Below are positions 1 to 7,984 of a stretch of DNA of 43,064 bases, one piece after another (position 1 is the first letter of the stretch; each line of letters opens with the position of its first letter). Both the position numbers and the translations under genes were made by a program. The notes beneath the pieces were generated by a model, which was given only the letters and a program-made list of their open reading frames with translations, did not search any database and had not been told where the DNA came from. Source of the DNA: Oscillibacter sp. (GTDB lineage Bacteria; Bacillota; Clostridia; Oscillospirales; Oscillospiraceae); the NCBI GenBank assembly GCA_014799925.1, contig JAAVHC010000007.1, positions 1 through 43,064 of the forward strand, read 5' to 3'.

Positions 1-1367
1 AGAACGTCAAGGACGGCATCTCCCTGGTGAAGACCGCCGAGGGCGCCATGCAGGAAGTTCAGGACATGCTCAAGCGCATGAAGTACCTGGCTACCCAGTC
101 CGCCAACGGCACCTATCAGGACGACGTTGACCGTGAGAACCTCCAGAAGGAAGTCGACTCCCTCAAGACCGAGATCAACCGCATCGCCGACAGCGCCAAC
201 TTCAACGGCATCAAGCTGCTGAATGGTGAGCTGTCCGGCACGGGCAGCAGCAGCGGCGTGTCTTCTCTCAAGTCCAGCTTGACTGTAGGTGAAACGGCGG
301 CTGTAGCGGGTACTTATACAGGCGCTGCTTTTGCCGAAAAGCCTACCGCTGACGGAGATGTTCTGAGCGTTACGGTTGCTCTGGACAATGGCAAGTCTTA
401 TACCGCTGAATTTACCTATAGTACTGATGGTACTACCGGTAAATTTACTGCCGCTGACGGCACGGAATATACAGCAAACGCAACTGCTGGCAGTGTTACA
501 CCTAAGGAGCTCGCAGATGCTGCTGTGGGTCAGTTTACGAAAACCATGGGTGGCGATTATAAGGTCGAGAACTCCAGCAATGGTCTCAAGTTCACCGCAA
601 AGAATGAGGGAACCGGTACAGCTGCGGTAACAAGCATCGCGGTTTCTGTAAATGGTGCTTCTCCTACAGCAAAGGCCGTTACCACGGTAAAGGCTGTGGA
701 TTCTTTGCCCTACATTACAGATAGTGATATCACTCAATATGCTGGTGATGAATCGGCAGTCTTTACCATTAACGGGAAGAAGTTTGCTGTGGCGAAGGAT
801 AATCAGGACGTCAGCAAACTGGGCAAGGATGTCACCGTAATTACGGGAGATGTTGCTAACGATCAGGCTAATATCGCCCTGCAGTTGTCTCAGGCGACGG
901 GTATGACGGTTGATTTTGACACAGATAAGTATACTTTCTCTGCTGGCAAGAGCGTTGCCAGCAGCGGCGGCTTGACCCTCCAGATCGGCGACACGGCTGA
1001 TACCTACAACCAGATGAGCGTTATCATCGGCGATATGCACACCACCGGCAAGATGGGCATTGACGGCATCGACATCGGCACCCTGGCCGGCGCTCAGTCG
1101 GCGATCGGCGTGGTCACTGACGCCACCAACTATGTCTCCTCCATCCGCGGCGATCTGGGCGCTATCCAGAACCGTCTGGACCACACCCTGAACAACCTGT
1201 CCGTGATGGCCGAGAACATCCAGGACGCCGAGTCCACCATCCGTGACACCGACGTGGCCGACGAGATGATGAGCTACGTCAAGAACAACATCCTGATCCA
1301 GTCCGCCCAGGCCATGCTGGCCCAGGCCAACCAGGTTCCCCAGGGTGTTCTCCAGCTGCTGGGCTAA
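1..1367 (+). CDS. Flagellin, 5' end outside the window
   Basis: Flagellar filament subunit, exported and polymerised outside the cell. The reading frame is already open at base 3 (NVKDGISLVKTAEGAM) and no start is visible, so the GTG at 27 is internal. The conserved D0/D1 N-terminal helix runs to about residue 70 (TQSANGT, NFNGIKLLNG). A variable centre spans roughly bases 270-960. The conserved C-terminal helices follow (IGTLAGAQSAIG, RDTDVADEMM, QANQVPQGVLQLLG), ending in the usual LLG. The conserved ends use GC-rich, C-ending codons; the centre uses many T- and A-ending codons, which suggests exchange of the surface-exposed domain. The last 44 coding bases recur downstream at 1540. Confidence 0.95.
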   Translation, partial: NVKDGISLVKTAEGAMQEVQDMLKRMKYLATQSANGTYQDDVDRENLQKEVDSLKTEINRIADSANFNGIKLLNGELSGTGSSSGVSSLKSSLTVGETAAVAGTYTGAAFAEKPTADGDVLSVTVALDNGKSYTAEFTYSTDGTTGKFTAADGTEYTANATAGSVTPKELADAAVGQFTKTMGGDYKVENSSNGLKFTAKNEGTGTAAVTSIAVSVNGASPTAKAVTTVKAVDSLPYITDSDITQYAGDESAVFTINGKKFAVAKDNQDVSKLGKDVTVITGDVANDQANIALQLSQATGMTVDFDTDKYTFSAGKSVASSGGLTLQIGDTADTYNQMSVIIGDMHTTGKMGIDGIDIGTLAGAQSAIGVVTDATNYVSSIRGDLGAIQNRLDHTLNNLSVMAENIQDAESTIRDTDVADEMMSYVKNNILIQSAQAMLAQANQVPQGVLQLLG

Positions 1368-1539
1368 TCACAGCTTTGATAGCCGCATAGCAGCCGCGCA
1401 GCCTGGGACAGCATGGCGGGGCCCCCGCCGAAGCCCAGCCGCAGGCGGGTTCGGTGGGGAGAAGGAGGGGCAAAGAAGTGGAGCGCAGTTTTCGCCGCAA
1501 GGCGGAAACGGAGCGGAACGGATTTCGCCCCGACGCGGA

Positions 1540-1583
1540 CCAGGCCAACCAGGTTCCCCAGGGTGTTCTCCAGCTGCTGGGCT
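1540..1583 (+). repeat. Second copy of the flagellin 3' end
   Basis: Bases 1540-1583 repeat 1322-1365 exactly over 44 bases, the part encoding QANQVPQGVLQLLG. The copy is followed by TGA instead of TAA. The bases between the copies (1368-1539) show no flagellin coding sequence. It looks like the tail of a lost tandem flagellin gene or a recombination scar. The rest of the 1368-1721 gap holds only this copy and two terminators. Confidence 0.9.
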
Positions 1584-1636
1584 GATTCATCGCACATCGC
1601 AAATTCCTATCGCGGCGTAAATATTTACGTAAAAAG

Positions 1637-1669
1637 GGAGGCCGGGCGCAAGCCCGGTCTCCTGTTTTT
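1637..1669 (+). terminator. Terminator after flagellin
   Basis: An 11-bp stem (GGAGGCCGGGC / GCCCGGTCTCC, one G-T pair) with a GCAA loop is followed by TGTTTTT. It would end transcription from the flagellin gene. Confidence 0.85.
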
Positions 1670-1679
1670 GGGAAATGAA

Positions 1680-1709
1680 AAGGAGGACCGCCATGAGGCG
1701 GTCCTCCTT
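1680..1709 (-). terminator. Terminator after oadA
   Basis: A 13-bp perfect stem, AAGGAGGACCGCC with its complement around a 4-base loop, lies just downstream of oadA on the minus strand. It is followed by a T-rich stretch. Confidence 0.8.
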
Positions 1710-1721
1710 ACTGCTGTTCAA

Positions 1722-3197
1722 TCAGATGCTCTTGTCGTCCACGTACAGCTCGCGCACGGCGTTGGGATCGGCGGCGGGCCTGGCGGCAGGAGCGGCCTTG
1801 GGCTGTGAGGCAGGCGCTGCCTCCTCATGGGGACCGTCCCGCCAGGCCAGGAACTTGGGAGCCACCTGGGGGAACAGGGCCAGACTCAGCACGTCCTCCT
1901 CGCTCTTGGCGAGATCCTTGTACTCGGCCTTGTACTTCTCCAGCTCAGGCTCCAGCAGGTCCGCCGGACGGCAGGTGATGACCTCGTCGGGCTTGATGCC
2001 GGCCTTGGCCCGGACTTTCTCGTTGACCTTGCCGGGCAGAGCGCCGTATTCGCCCTTCAGGACGGCGCGGGACTCCTTGGTGAAGGTCTTGTACCGCTCG
2101 CCCATAATGATGTTCATCACGGCCTGGGTGCCCACGATCTGGGAGGTGGGGGTCACCAGCGGGGGATAGCCGTAGTCCTCGCGGACGCGGGGGATCTCCG
2201 CCAGCACGTCGTAGTACTTGTCCTCCTTGCCGGCCTGCTTGAGCTGGCTGATGAGGTTGGACAGCATGCCGCCGGGCACCTGGTAAAGCAGCGTGTTGGT
2301 GTCCACGTTCAACACCTTGGGGTCCAGAGAGCCGGTTTCCTTCAGACGCTGGGCCACCTTCCGGAAGTGGACGGCGGCGTCGCTCATCTTGTTCAGGTCC
2401 AGTCCGGTGTCGCGGACGGTACCCTGGAGGGTAGCGACCAGAGACTCGGTGGAGGGCTGGGCGGTGCCGTTGGCCAGGGGGCTGAGGGCGGTGTCCACGA
2501 TGTCCACGCCGGCGTAAGCGGCCATGAGGTACACCATGTCGCCGGTACCGGTGGTGTTGTGGGTGTGCAGGTGGATGGGCATCTTGACGTTCTCCTTGAG
2601 CCGCTTGACCAGGGAGTATGCGTCCATAGGCAGCAGGAGGTTGGCCATGTCCTTGATGCACAGGACGTCCGCGCCCATCTGCTCCAGCTCCTTAGCCATC
2701 TTCACGAAGTAATCCTCGTTGTGGATGGGGGAGATGGTGTAGCTGAGGGTGGCTTCCACGATGCCGCCGTACTTCTTGGTGGACTTGATGGCCTGCTCCA
2801 GGTTGCGGATGTCGTTGAGGGCGTCGAAGATGCGGATGATGTCGATGCCGTTCTCCACGCTCTTGCGGCAGAAAGCGTCCACCACGTCGTCGGCGTAGTG
2901 CTTGTAGCCCAGGATGTTCTGGCCGCGGAAGAGCATTTGCAGCTTGGTGTTGGGCAGATGCTTGCGCAGGGTGCGCAGACGCTCCCAGGGGTCCTCGTTG
3001 AGGAAGCGCATGCACACGTCAAAGGTGGCGCCGCCCCAGCACTCCAGGGAGTAATAGCCGATGGAGTCCAGGATCTCGCAGGCGGGGAGCATGTCCTCGA
3101 TGGTCATGCGGGTGGCCGCCTGGGACTGGTGAGCGTCGCGGAGGATGGTATCGGTGATCAGAAGAGGCTTCTTAGACAGAAATTCCATTGTTTCCAT
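1722..3197 (-). CDS. oadA: Oxaloacetate decarboxylase alpha subunit (carboxyltransferase)
   Basis: Transfers the carboxyl group of oxaloacetate to the biotin carrier, giving pyruvate; this is the cytoplasmic part of the Na+-pumping decarboxylase. The 491 residues show the TIM-barrel carboxyltransferase motifs DTILRDAHQS (16-25), CWGGATFD (53-60), the IKDMA lysine at 182 that is carbamylated in this family, and the metal-binding HLHTHN (209-214). The conserved C-terminal domain follows, then an Ala/Pro-rich tail. No biotinyl domain is present; the carrier is a separate gene in the operon. An AAGGAG site lies 8 bases before the ATG. Last gene of the operon. A pyruvate carboxylase B subunit is the main alternative, but oadB and oadG next door argue for OAD. 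Confidence 0.93.
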   Translation of the reverse strand: METMEFLSKKPLLITDTILRDAHQSQAATRMTIEDMLPACEILDSIGYYSLECWGGATFDVCMRFLNEDPWERLRTLRKHLPNTKLQMLFRGQNILGYKHYADDVVDAFCRKSVENGIDIIRIFDALNDIRNLEQAIKSTKKYGGIVEATLSYTISPIHNEDYFVKMAKELEQMGADVLCIKDMANLLLPMDAYSLVKRLKENVKMPIHLHTHNTTGTGDMVYLMAAYAGVDIVDTALSPLANGTAQPSTESLVATLQGTVRDTGLDLNKMSDAAVHFRKVAQRLKETGSLDPKVLNVDTNTLLYQVPGGMLSNLISQLKQAGKEDKYYDVLAEIPRVREDYGYPPLVTPTSQIVGTQAVMNIIMGERYKTFTKESRAVLKGEYGALPGKVNEKVRAKAGIKPDEVITCRPADLLEPELEKYKAEYKDLAKSEEDVLSLALFPQVAPKFLAWRDGPHEEAAPASQPKAAPAARPAADPNAVRELYVDDKSI

Positions 3198-3216
3198 TGA
3201 AACACTCCTTTCTTAT

Positions 3217-3430
3217 GCCGCCCCGCACGGGCGGCCTGCGGGGGCTTACTTTTCTTGCTTCGCCAAGAAAAGCAACAAAAGAAACCGCAGGGTTCGGGAT
3301 TGTACAATGACCCCATCCGTGGGCCGGCCTGCGGCCGGCTTAGCGCTATAAGCGCCGCCTTGCGGCGCTTCACGGAGGGGTCATGCACAATTCAATTCTG
3401 CACGGCCACTCGACGTGGCCGTTGCAGAAT
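3217..3430. repeat. Cluster of hairpins between oadB and oadA
   Basis: The gap between oadB and oadA is a chain of stem-loops. There is GCCGCCC/GGGCGGC (3217-3235). Next comes a CTGCGG/CCGCAG stem (3236-3288) enclosing CTTTTCTTG/CAAGAAAAG. Then a roughly 91-bp inverted repeat at 3300-3390 has ends TTGTACAATGACCCC / GGGGTCATGCACAA and encloses three smaller hairpins. Last is ATTCTGC...GCAGAAT (3395-3430). No coding frame was recognised. It resembles a small palindromic insertion (REP or MITE type) lying inside the operon. Confidence 0.75.
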
Positions 3431-3501
3431 CTTGGCCGCGGAGGCCCCGGGCCGATTCGAGAATCAACTACACTTTGCCGCTGAAAGCGGCAAACAGGAA
3501 A

Positions 3502-4779
3502 TTAGCCGAACAGCGCCATCAGCACACCGGCGGCGATGGCGGAGCCAATGACGCCGGCCACGTTGGGACCCATGGCGTGCATGAGCAGGAAGTTGGCCGG
3601 ATTGGCCTTCTGGCCCTCCACCTGGGACACGCGGGCCGCCATAGGCACGGCGGACACGCCGGCGGAGCCGATGAGGGGATTGATCTTCTCCTTCAGGAAC
3701 AGGTTCATAATCTTGGCCAGCACCACGCCGCCGGCGGTTCCGAATCCGAAGGCCACGACGCCCATGCACATGATGGCGATGGTCTGGAAGGACAGGAAGG
3801 TGGTAGCGGTGGCGGTAGCGCCCACGGAGATGCCCAGGAAGATGGTAACAATGTTCATCAGCTCGTTCTGGGCAGTCTTGTTCAGACGCTCCACGACGCC
3901 GGACTCCTTAAACAGGTTGCCCAGCATCAGGCAGGCGATCAGAGGACCGGCGGAGGGGACCAGCAGGGCCACGAACACGGTGACAACGATGGGGAACAGG
4001 ATCTTCTCCCGCTTGGACACCTGGCGGAGAGGACGCATGACGATCCTGCGCTCCTCCTCGCTGGTCAGCGCCCGCATGATGGGCGGCTGAATGACCGGCA
4101 CCAGGGCCATGTAGCTGTACGCCGCCACGGCGATGGGCCCCAGCAGATGGGGAGCCAGACGGCTGGTAACGAAGATGGCCGTGGGGCCGTCCGCGCCGCC
4201 GATGATGCCGATGGAGCTGGCCTCAGCAGCCGTGAAGCCCTGGAATCCGGGGATCAGACCGGACAGACGGCAGCCGGCGTAGGTCATGAAGATACCCAGC
4301 TGAGCCGCAGCGCCCAGCAGCAGGGTCTTGGGGTTGGCGATCAGGGGGCCGAAGTCGGTGCCCGCGCCCACGCCCATGAAGATGAGGCAGGGGTAGATGC
4401 CCAGCTTGACGCCCAGATACAGCACGTCAAGCAATCCCACAGAGACGGAGTCTCCCACCTGAACCGTGTTCCGCACGGCCTCGGAAACGCCCAGCTCCTG
4501 GAGGTGATTCATAAACTCCTGGGTGATCTCGCCTCCGCCGAAGATCCCCCAGTTGACGTGCCCGCCGGCAAACAGGATCTCATGGTACATCTCCGCGCCG
4601 GGCAGGTTGGTGATCAGCATGCCGAAGGCAATCGGCAGCAGCAGCAGGGGCTCGAACTTCTTCACAATCGCCAGATACAGCAGCGCGAAGGCGATGATCA
4701 TCATGATCAGAACCTTCCAGTCGCCGGTGGCAATCTGATAGAAGCCGGTCGCCTGAATAAAATTCATGATAGCTTCCAT
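3502..4779 (-). CDS. oadB: Oxaloacetate decarboxylase beta subunit, Na+ pump
   Basis: Integral membrane subunit that decarboxylates carboxybiotin and uses the energy to export Na+. At 425 residues it has about the usual length. Many hydrophobic segments begin near residue 25. Family-typical stretches include the GVKLGIYPCLIFMGVGAGTDFGPL region and GIIGGADGPTAIF (Na+ and carboxylate handling in this family). A GGGGAGG site lies 8 bases before the ATG. It follows the biotin carrier gene by 26 bases. A small hairpin without a T-run lies just after its stop (3478-3492). Confidence 0.93.
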   Translation of the reverse strand: MEAIMNFIQATGFYQIATGDWKVLIMMIIAFALLYLAIVKKFEPLLLLPIAFGMLITNLPGAEMYHEILFAGGHVNWGIFGGGEITQEFMNHLQELGVSEAVRNTVQVGDSVSVGLLDVLYLGVKLGIYPCLIFMGVGAGTDFGPLIANPKTLLLGAAAQLGIFMTYAGCRLSGLIPGFQGFTAAEASSIGIIGGADGPTAIFVTSRLAPHLLGPIAVAAYSYMALVPVIQPPIMRALTSEEERRIVMRPLRQVSKREKILFPIVVTVFVALLVPSAGPLIACLMLGNLFKESGVVERLNKTAQNELMNIVTIFLGISVGATATATTFLSFQTIAIMCMGVVAFGFGTAGGVVLAKIMNLFLKEKINPLIGSAGVSAVPMAARVSQVEGQKANPANFLLMHAMGPNVAGVIGSAIAAGVLMALFG

Positions 4780-4805
4780 TTAGTATTCCTCCCCGCGTGC
4801 GGCGC

Positions 4806-5147
4806 TTAGCCGATCACGCACAGCAGAGCGCCGGAATCCACGGCAGCGCCCTTGGCGGCGCTGACGGAAGCAATGGTGCCGTCGCAGGGCGCCATGATCT
4901 CGTTCTCCATCTTCATGGCTTCCAGAATGAAGAGGATGTCGCCCTTCTTCACGGACGCGCCGTTGGAAACGCGGACGTCCAGAATGGTGCCGGGCATAGG
5001 AGCGCAGACCTTCTCGCCGCCGGCCACAGGAGCGGCGGCAGGAGCGGGAGCGGCGGCGGGAGCCGCGGCCGCGGGGGCGGCGCCGTCCATGGCCTCGACG
5101 GTAACCTCATAGACGGTGCCGTTGACGTTTACTTTGTACTTTTTCAT
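4806..5147 (-). CDS. Biotin carrier protein of the decarboxylase
   Basis: A 113-residue carrier that shuttles CO2 between the alpha and beta subunits. An N-terminal strand (MKKYKVNVNGTVYEV) is followed by a long Ala/Pro linker (about residues 23-43). A biotinyl domain with the motif EAMKMEN then carries the biotin-accepting lysine at residue 79. In many proteobacteria this domain is fused to OadA; here it is separate, as in clostridial decarboxylases. It sits between oadG and oadB. Confidence 0.92.
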   Translation of the reverse strand: MKKYKVNVNGTVYEVTVEAMDGAAPAAAAPAAAPAPAAAPVAGGEKVCAPMPGTILDVRVSNGASVKKGDILFILEAMKMENEIMAPCDGTIASVSAAKGAAVDSGALLCVIG

Positions 5148-5168
5148 GACTCTTTCCTCTCTTCTTAA

Positions 5169-5447
5169 TTAAAGTTTTTTCACGGACAGGATGCGGATGC
5201 CGGCGGGATCAGTCCCCATCTCCTCGGCAACCGCCACAGCGATGGCGGCGATCATGGCTTGCCGGTTGGGGATGGCCTCGGTCCGGACCGCGGGAGCGGC
5301 AGGAGCTGCGCTCGCGGGGGCGGGCGTCTTGTCTCCCATGGACCTGCACACTGCGCTCATCGCCATGGTGAGGAGAATGATGCAGACCAGTCCGATAAAG
5401 ACGATGCCTACGCCCATCAGGATAACAAAGGGAATTGACGGCTCCAT
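5169..5447 (-). CDS. oadG: Oxaloacetate decarboxylase gamma subunit
   Basis: Small membrane anchor and assembly subunit, first gene of the operon. The start is ATG at 5447 (MEPSIPFVILMG) because GGAGGA lies 8 bases upstream; a longer frame from 5486 has no such site. In its 92 residues one N-terminal membrane helix (about 7-30) is followed by an Ala/Pro linker and a conserved C-terminal segment (AIAVAVAEEMGTDPAGIRILSVKKL region). The family is poorly conserved, so the call leans on size, the single helix and the operon. Confidence 0.85.
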   Translation of the reverse strand: MEPSIPFVILMGVGIVFIGLVCIILLTMAMSAVCRSMGDKTPAPASAAPAAPAVRTEAIPNRQAMIAAIAVAVAEEMGTDPAGIRILSVKKL

Positions 5448-5510
5448 TCGGTGATTCCTCCTTCTTATACAATATGGCGGGGCCACGTTCGCGGGCCGCG
5501 CCTTTCCTTA

Positions 5511-5535
5511 CATGAAAATCAGAACGATTTTCATG
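5511..5535. promoter_or_regulatory. Palindromic operator in the oad leader
   Basis: Perfect 10-bp arms CATGAAAATC / GATTTTCATG around AGAAC. It is centred about 23 bases after the predicted start of transcription, so it could be a repressor site or an RNA hairpin. Confidence 0.6.
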
Positions 5536-5552
5536 CGCGCGAAATTACTTTC

Positions 5553-5581
5553 AGTATAGCAAAGCTTCCAGAAAATTTCAA
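5553..5581 (-). promoter_or_regulatory. Promoter of the oad operon
   Basis: On the minus strand, TTGAAA and TATACT are separated by 17 bases, about 100 bases before the oadG start. Confidence 0.7.
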
Positions 5582-5683
5582 TACCTTTCCCAGCATATTT
5601 CCGACAAGTTTTCGGAGGATTTCCGGGGTTCCCTTTTTCCGCCTGACGTGGTATGATGACGGAGAGAGAAAAGGAGAAACGAG

Positions 5684-6388
5684 GTGCGCCCCATGCGCTA
5701 CAACGCCATTGAGAAGGCCCGGTTCCTCTCCCGGCCCAACCGGTTTATCGCCCACGTGGAGCTGGAGGGCCGGGCGGAGGTCTGCCATGTGAAAAATACC
5801 GGACGCTGCCGGGAGCTGCTGACCCCCGGCGCGGCGGTCTATCTGGAGCGGTCCGACAACCCGGCCCGAAAGACGAGATATGACCTCATCGCCGTGGAGA
5901 AAGGCGGTCTGCTCATCAACATGGACGCGCAGGCCCCCAACAGGGTCTTCGGCGAGTGGGCGGCGGCGGGAAAGTTCCTGCCGGGGCTGACGGTCATCCG
6001 TCCGGAGTTCACTTGGGAGGATTCCCGGTTTGACTTCATGTTAGAAGACGGAAAGGGAAAAATTTTCGTGGAGGTCAAGGGCGTGACCCTGGAAGAGAAC
6101 GGCGAGGTCCGTTTCCCCGACGCGCCCACGGAGCGGGGCGTGAAGCACCTGCGGGGCCTCCGGCGGGCGGTGGAACAGGGCTGCCGGGCGGCGGCGTTCT
6201 TCGTCGTTCAGATGAAGGGACCCGTCCGGTTCCGCCCCAATGACGAAACCCACCCCGCTTTCGGCACGGCCCTGCGGGAAGCCGCGGAAAACGGAGTGGG
6301 GATATACGCGTACGACTGCCGGGTCACGCCGGACAGCCTGGAGCTGGACGCGCCGGTGCCGGTGGAGTTATATAGTCGACGCACTTGA
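5684..6388 (+). CDS. sfsA: SfsA family DNA/RNA nuclease-like protein
   Basis: SfsA was named for sugar fermentation stimulation; the family has a nucleic-acid-binding OB-like part and a PD-(D/E)XK-like nuclease fold, and its cell role is unclear. The 234 residues carry family motifs RFIAHVELEG, CHVKNTGRC, PNRVFGEW, DSRFDFML and VEVKGVTLE (nuclease-like core), and FPDAPTERGVKHL. The start is taken as GTG 5684, with AAGGAG 7 bases upstream; ATG 5693 is the alternative. It is transcribed away from oadG. The last codons and the TGA stop (reading YSRRT-stop) lie inside the end of an inverted-repeat element. Confidence 0.9.
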   Translation: MRPMRYNAIEKARFLSRPNRFIAHVELEGRAEVCHVKNTGRCRELLTPGAAVYLERSDNPARKTRYDLIAVEKGGLLINMDAQAPNRVFGEWAAAGKFLPGLTVIRPEFTWEDSRFDFMLEDGKGKIFVEVKGVTLEENGEVRFPDAPTERGVKHLRGLRRAVEQGCRAAAFFVVQMKGPVRFRPNDETHPAFGTALREAAENGVGIYAYDCRVTPDSLELDAPVPVELYSRRT

Positions 6389-6476
6389 GAAACGGCAAAA
6401 GGGATTCTCTTCTGACACGCAGAGGCCCCGGAGGCATACGCCTCCGGGGCCGGAATTTTCAGATGCGTCCGCTCTG
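6371..6476. mobile_element. Family A inverted-repeat element, degenerate copy
   Basis: The left end TATAGTCGACGCACTTGAG matches the ends at 11904 and 18803 with 2-3 differences. The right end near 6456-6476 (TTTTCAGATGCGTCCGCTCT) is a worn inverted copy. The element holds a terminator hairpin and no gene, and supplies the sfsA stop codon. Confidence 0.55.
6424..6458. terminator. Terminator between sfsA and the symporter
   Basis: A 12-bp perfect GC-rich stem GGCCCCGGAGGC / GCCTCCGGGGCC with an ATAC loop, followed on the plus strand by GGAATTTT. It lies between convergent genes. Confidence 0.75.
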
Positions 6477-6513
6477 CGGCAGAGATTGCCGGGAAGGGGG
6501 CCGATATGTAAGC

Positions 6514-7758
6514 TTACCGCTTGCCGGCCTTCTTCCTGCCGCCCTCCCACTTGCTTACGCACAGGGAGCAGGCGATGTCGCCGGTGACATTCAGGCAGGT
6601 ACGGCCCATATCGAAGATACGGTCCACAGCCACGATCAGGCCGATGTATGCCACGGGGATGCCCAGAGTCTCCAGCACCATGGCCAGCATGATCATGCCA
6701 GCGCCGGAGACGCCGGCAGTACCGATGGAAGCCAGGGTGGCGGTGACCACCACGATGACCATCTGGCCAATGGTCAGATGGATGCCCGCGCAGGAGGCGA
6801 TGAACACGGTGGCGACGCACTGGTAGATGGCGGTGCCGTCCATGTTGATGGTGGAGCCCAGCGGCAGGACAAAGGCGGAGATGTCGTCCTCCGCGCCCAT
6901 CTCATGAGCGCACTCCTTGGACACCGGCAGGGTGGCCGCGGAGGAGGTGGAGGTAAAGGCGAACATCATGGCCGCGAACGCGCCCTTGAAGAAAGCGATG
7001 GGGCTCATCCCCACGAACACCTGGGCGGACAGGGAGTACACCAGGACCGCGTGAACGATGTAGCCGATATAGGCGCACAGGATGACCAGCGCCAGGGAGC
7101 CCAGGATGTTGGCGCCCTGAGTGGCGGTGACCCACGCCATGTAAGTGAACACGCCGATGGGGGACAGGGAAATGACGAACTCCATCAGCTTCTCAATGAC
7201 AGCATAGAAGGAGCTGACGATGTCCCGGGCCAGCTTGCCCCGCTCGCCGGCCACCATGATGGAGCCGCCGAAGAACAGGGAGACCACGATGACCTGGAGC
7301 ATGTTGGCGTTGACGAAGGACTGCCACATGTTGCTGGGGAAGATGTCCACCAGCACGGACATGAAGCCGTTGAACGCCTTGGGCTCGTACTCGGCCGCGC
7401 CCAGCTGGTCGTGCAGATCGGGGAAGAGGTTTGCCCCGGCGAAGATGTTGGCGAAAATCAGGCCGATGACGCAGGCGATGGCGGTGGTACACAGGAAGTA
7501 AACCACAGTCTTGATGCCCACGGAGCCCACCTTCTTCATGTCGCCCATGGACAGGATGCCGTCGATCATGCTCAGCAGCACCACGGGCACCACGATGAAC
7601 TTCAGCAGGTTGACGAAGATGTCGCCGAAGGGCTTGAGATAGCTGGCGGTGAAGGTCTTTCCGCTGTCTCCGATAACGGAGCAGATCAGGCCGACAACGA
7701 TACCGGCAACCAGCGCGATGAGGATCTGCATCGGCAGGCTCATTTTTTGTTTCTTCAT
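6514..7758 (-). CDS. Dicarboxylate/amino acid:cation symporter (DAACS family)
   Basis: Membrane uptake carrier for C4-dicarboxylates, aspartate or glutamate with Na+ or H+. The 414 residues show multiple membrane helices, the serine-rich re-entrant loop (FAFTSTSSAATLP) and the signature NMDGTAIYQ of the GltP/DctA fold. A C-terminal DRIFDMGRTCLNVTGD segment contributes to substrate binding in the family. The tail is short and basic (SKWEGGRKKAGKR). It lies near the oxaloacetate decarboxylase genes but under its own promoter, so a shared role in dicarboxylate use is only a guess. Substrate cannot be set from sequence alone. Confidence 0.92.
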   Translation of the reverse strand: MKKQKMSLPMQILIALVAGIVVGLICSVIGDSGKTFTASYLKPFGDIFVNLLKFIVVPVVLLSMIDGILSMGDMKKVGSVGIKTVVYFLCTTAIACVIGLIFANIFAGANLFPDLHDQLGAAEYEPKAFNGFMSVLVDIFPSNMWQSFVNANMLQVIVVSLFFGGSIMVAGERGKLARDIVSSFYAVIEKLMEFVISLSPIGVFTYMAWVTATQGANILGSLALVILCAYIGYIVHAVLVYSLSAQVFVGMSPIAFFKGAFAAMMFAFTSTSSAATLPVSKECAHEMGAEDDISAFVLPLGSTINMDGTAIYQCVATVFIASCAGIHLTIGQMVIVVVTATLASIGTAGVSGAGMIMLAMVLETLGIPVAYIGLIVAVDRIFDMGRTCLNVTGDIACSLCVSKWEGGRKKAGKR

Positions 7759-7917
7759 AACTTTCTCTCCCTCTTAATAAAATAGTTGGACGCTTTGAAT
7801 CCGGGTGGTCTCCTCCTTCCGTGCGGTATGCGCGGCTTCCGCCGTCCCGGCGGGATCCGCGCCCATTTTGCCGGCAAAAAAGCCGTCCTTTGTTCCGGCA
7901 AAAAAGATTCTGGTTTG

Positions 7918-7946
7918 ATTATAGCAAAACTTCCCAAAAAGCGCAA
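7918..7946 (-). promoter_or_regulatory. Promoter of the symporter gene
   Basis: TTGCGC, 17 bases, TATAAT on the minus strand. About 155 bases of leader follow and contain a short GCCG / CGGC stem ahead of six T residues (about 7871-7895). Confidence 0.6.
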
Positions 7947-7984
7947 GAGTTTTTTGCCCGTTTATGTAAATTTCGCAAAAACGG

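Noticed and set aside
1279-1602. Short frames on both strands after flagellin
   Set aside because: Open because of GC-rich DNA; no ribosome site and no similarity except the repeated flagellin tail.
1827-3200. 457-codon frame on the plus strand
   Set aside because: Mirror of oadA, which has clear catalytic motifs.
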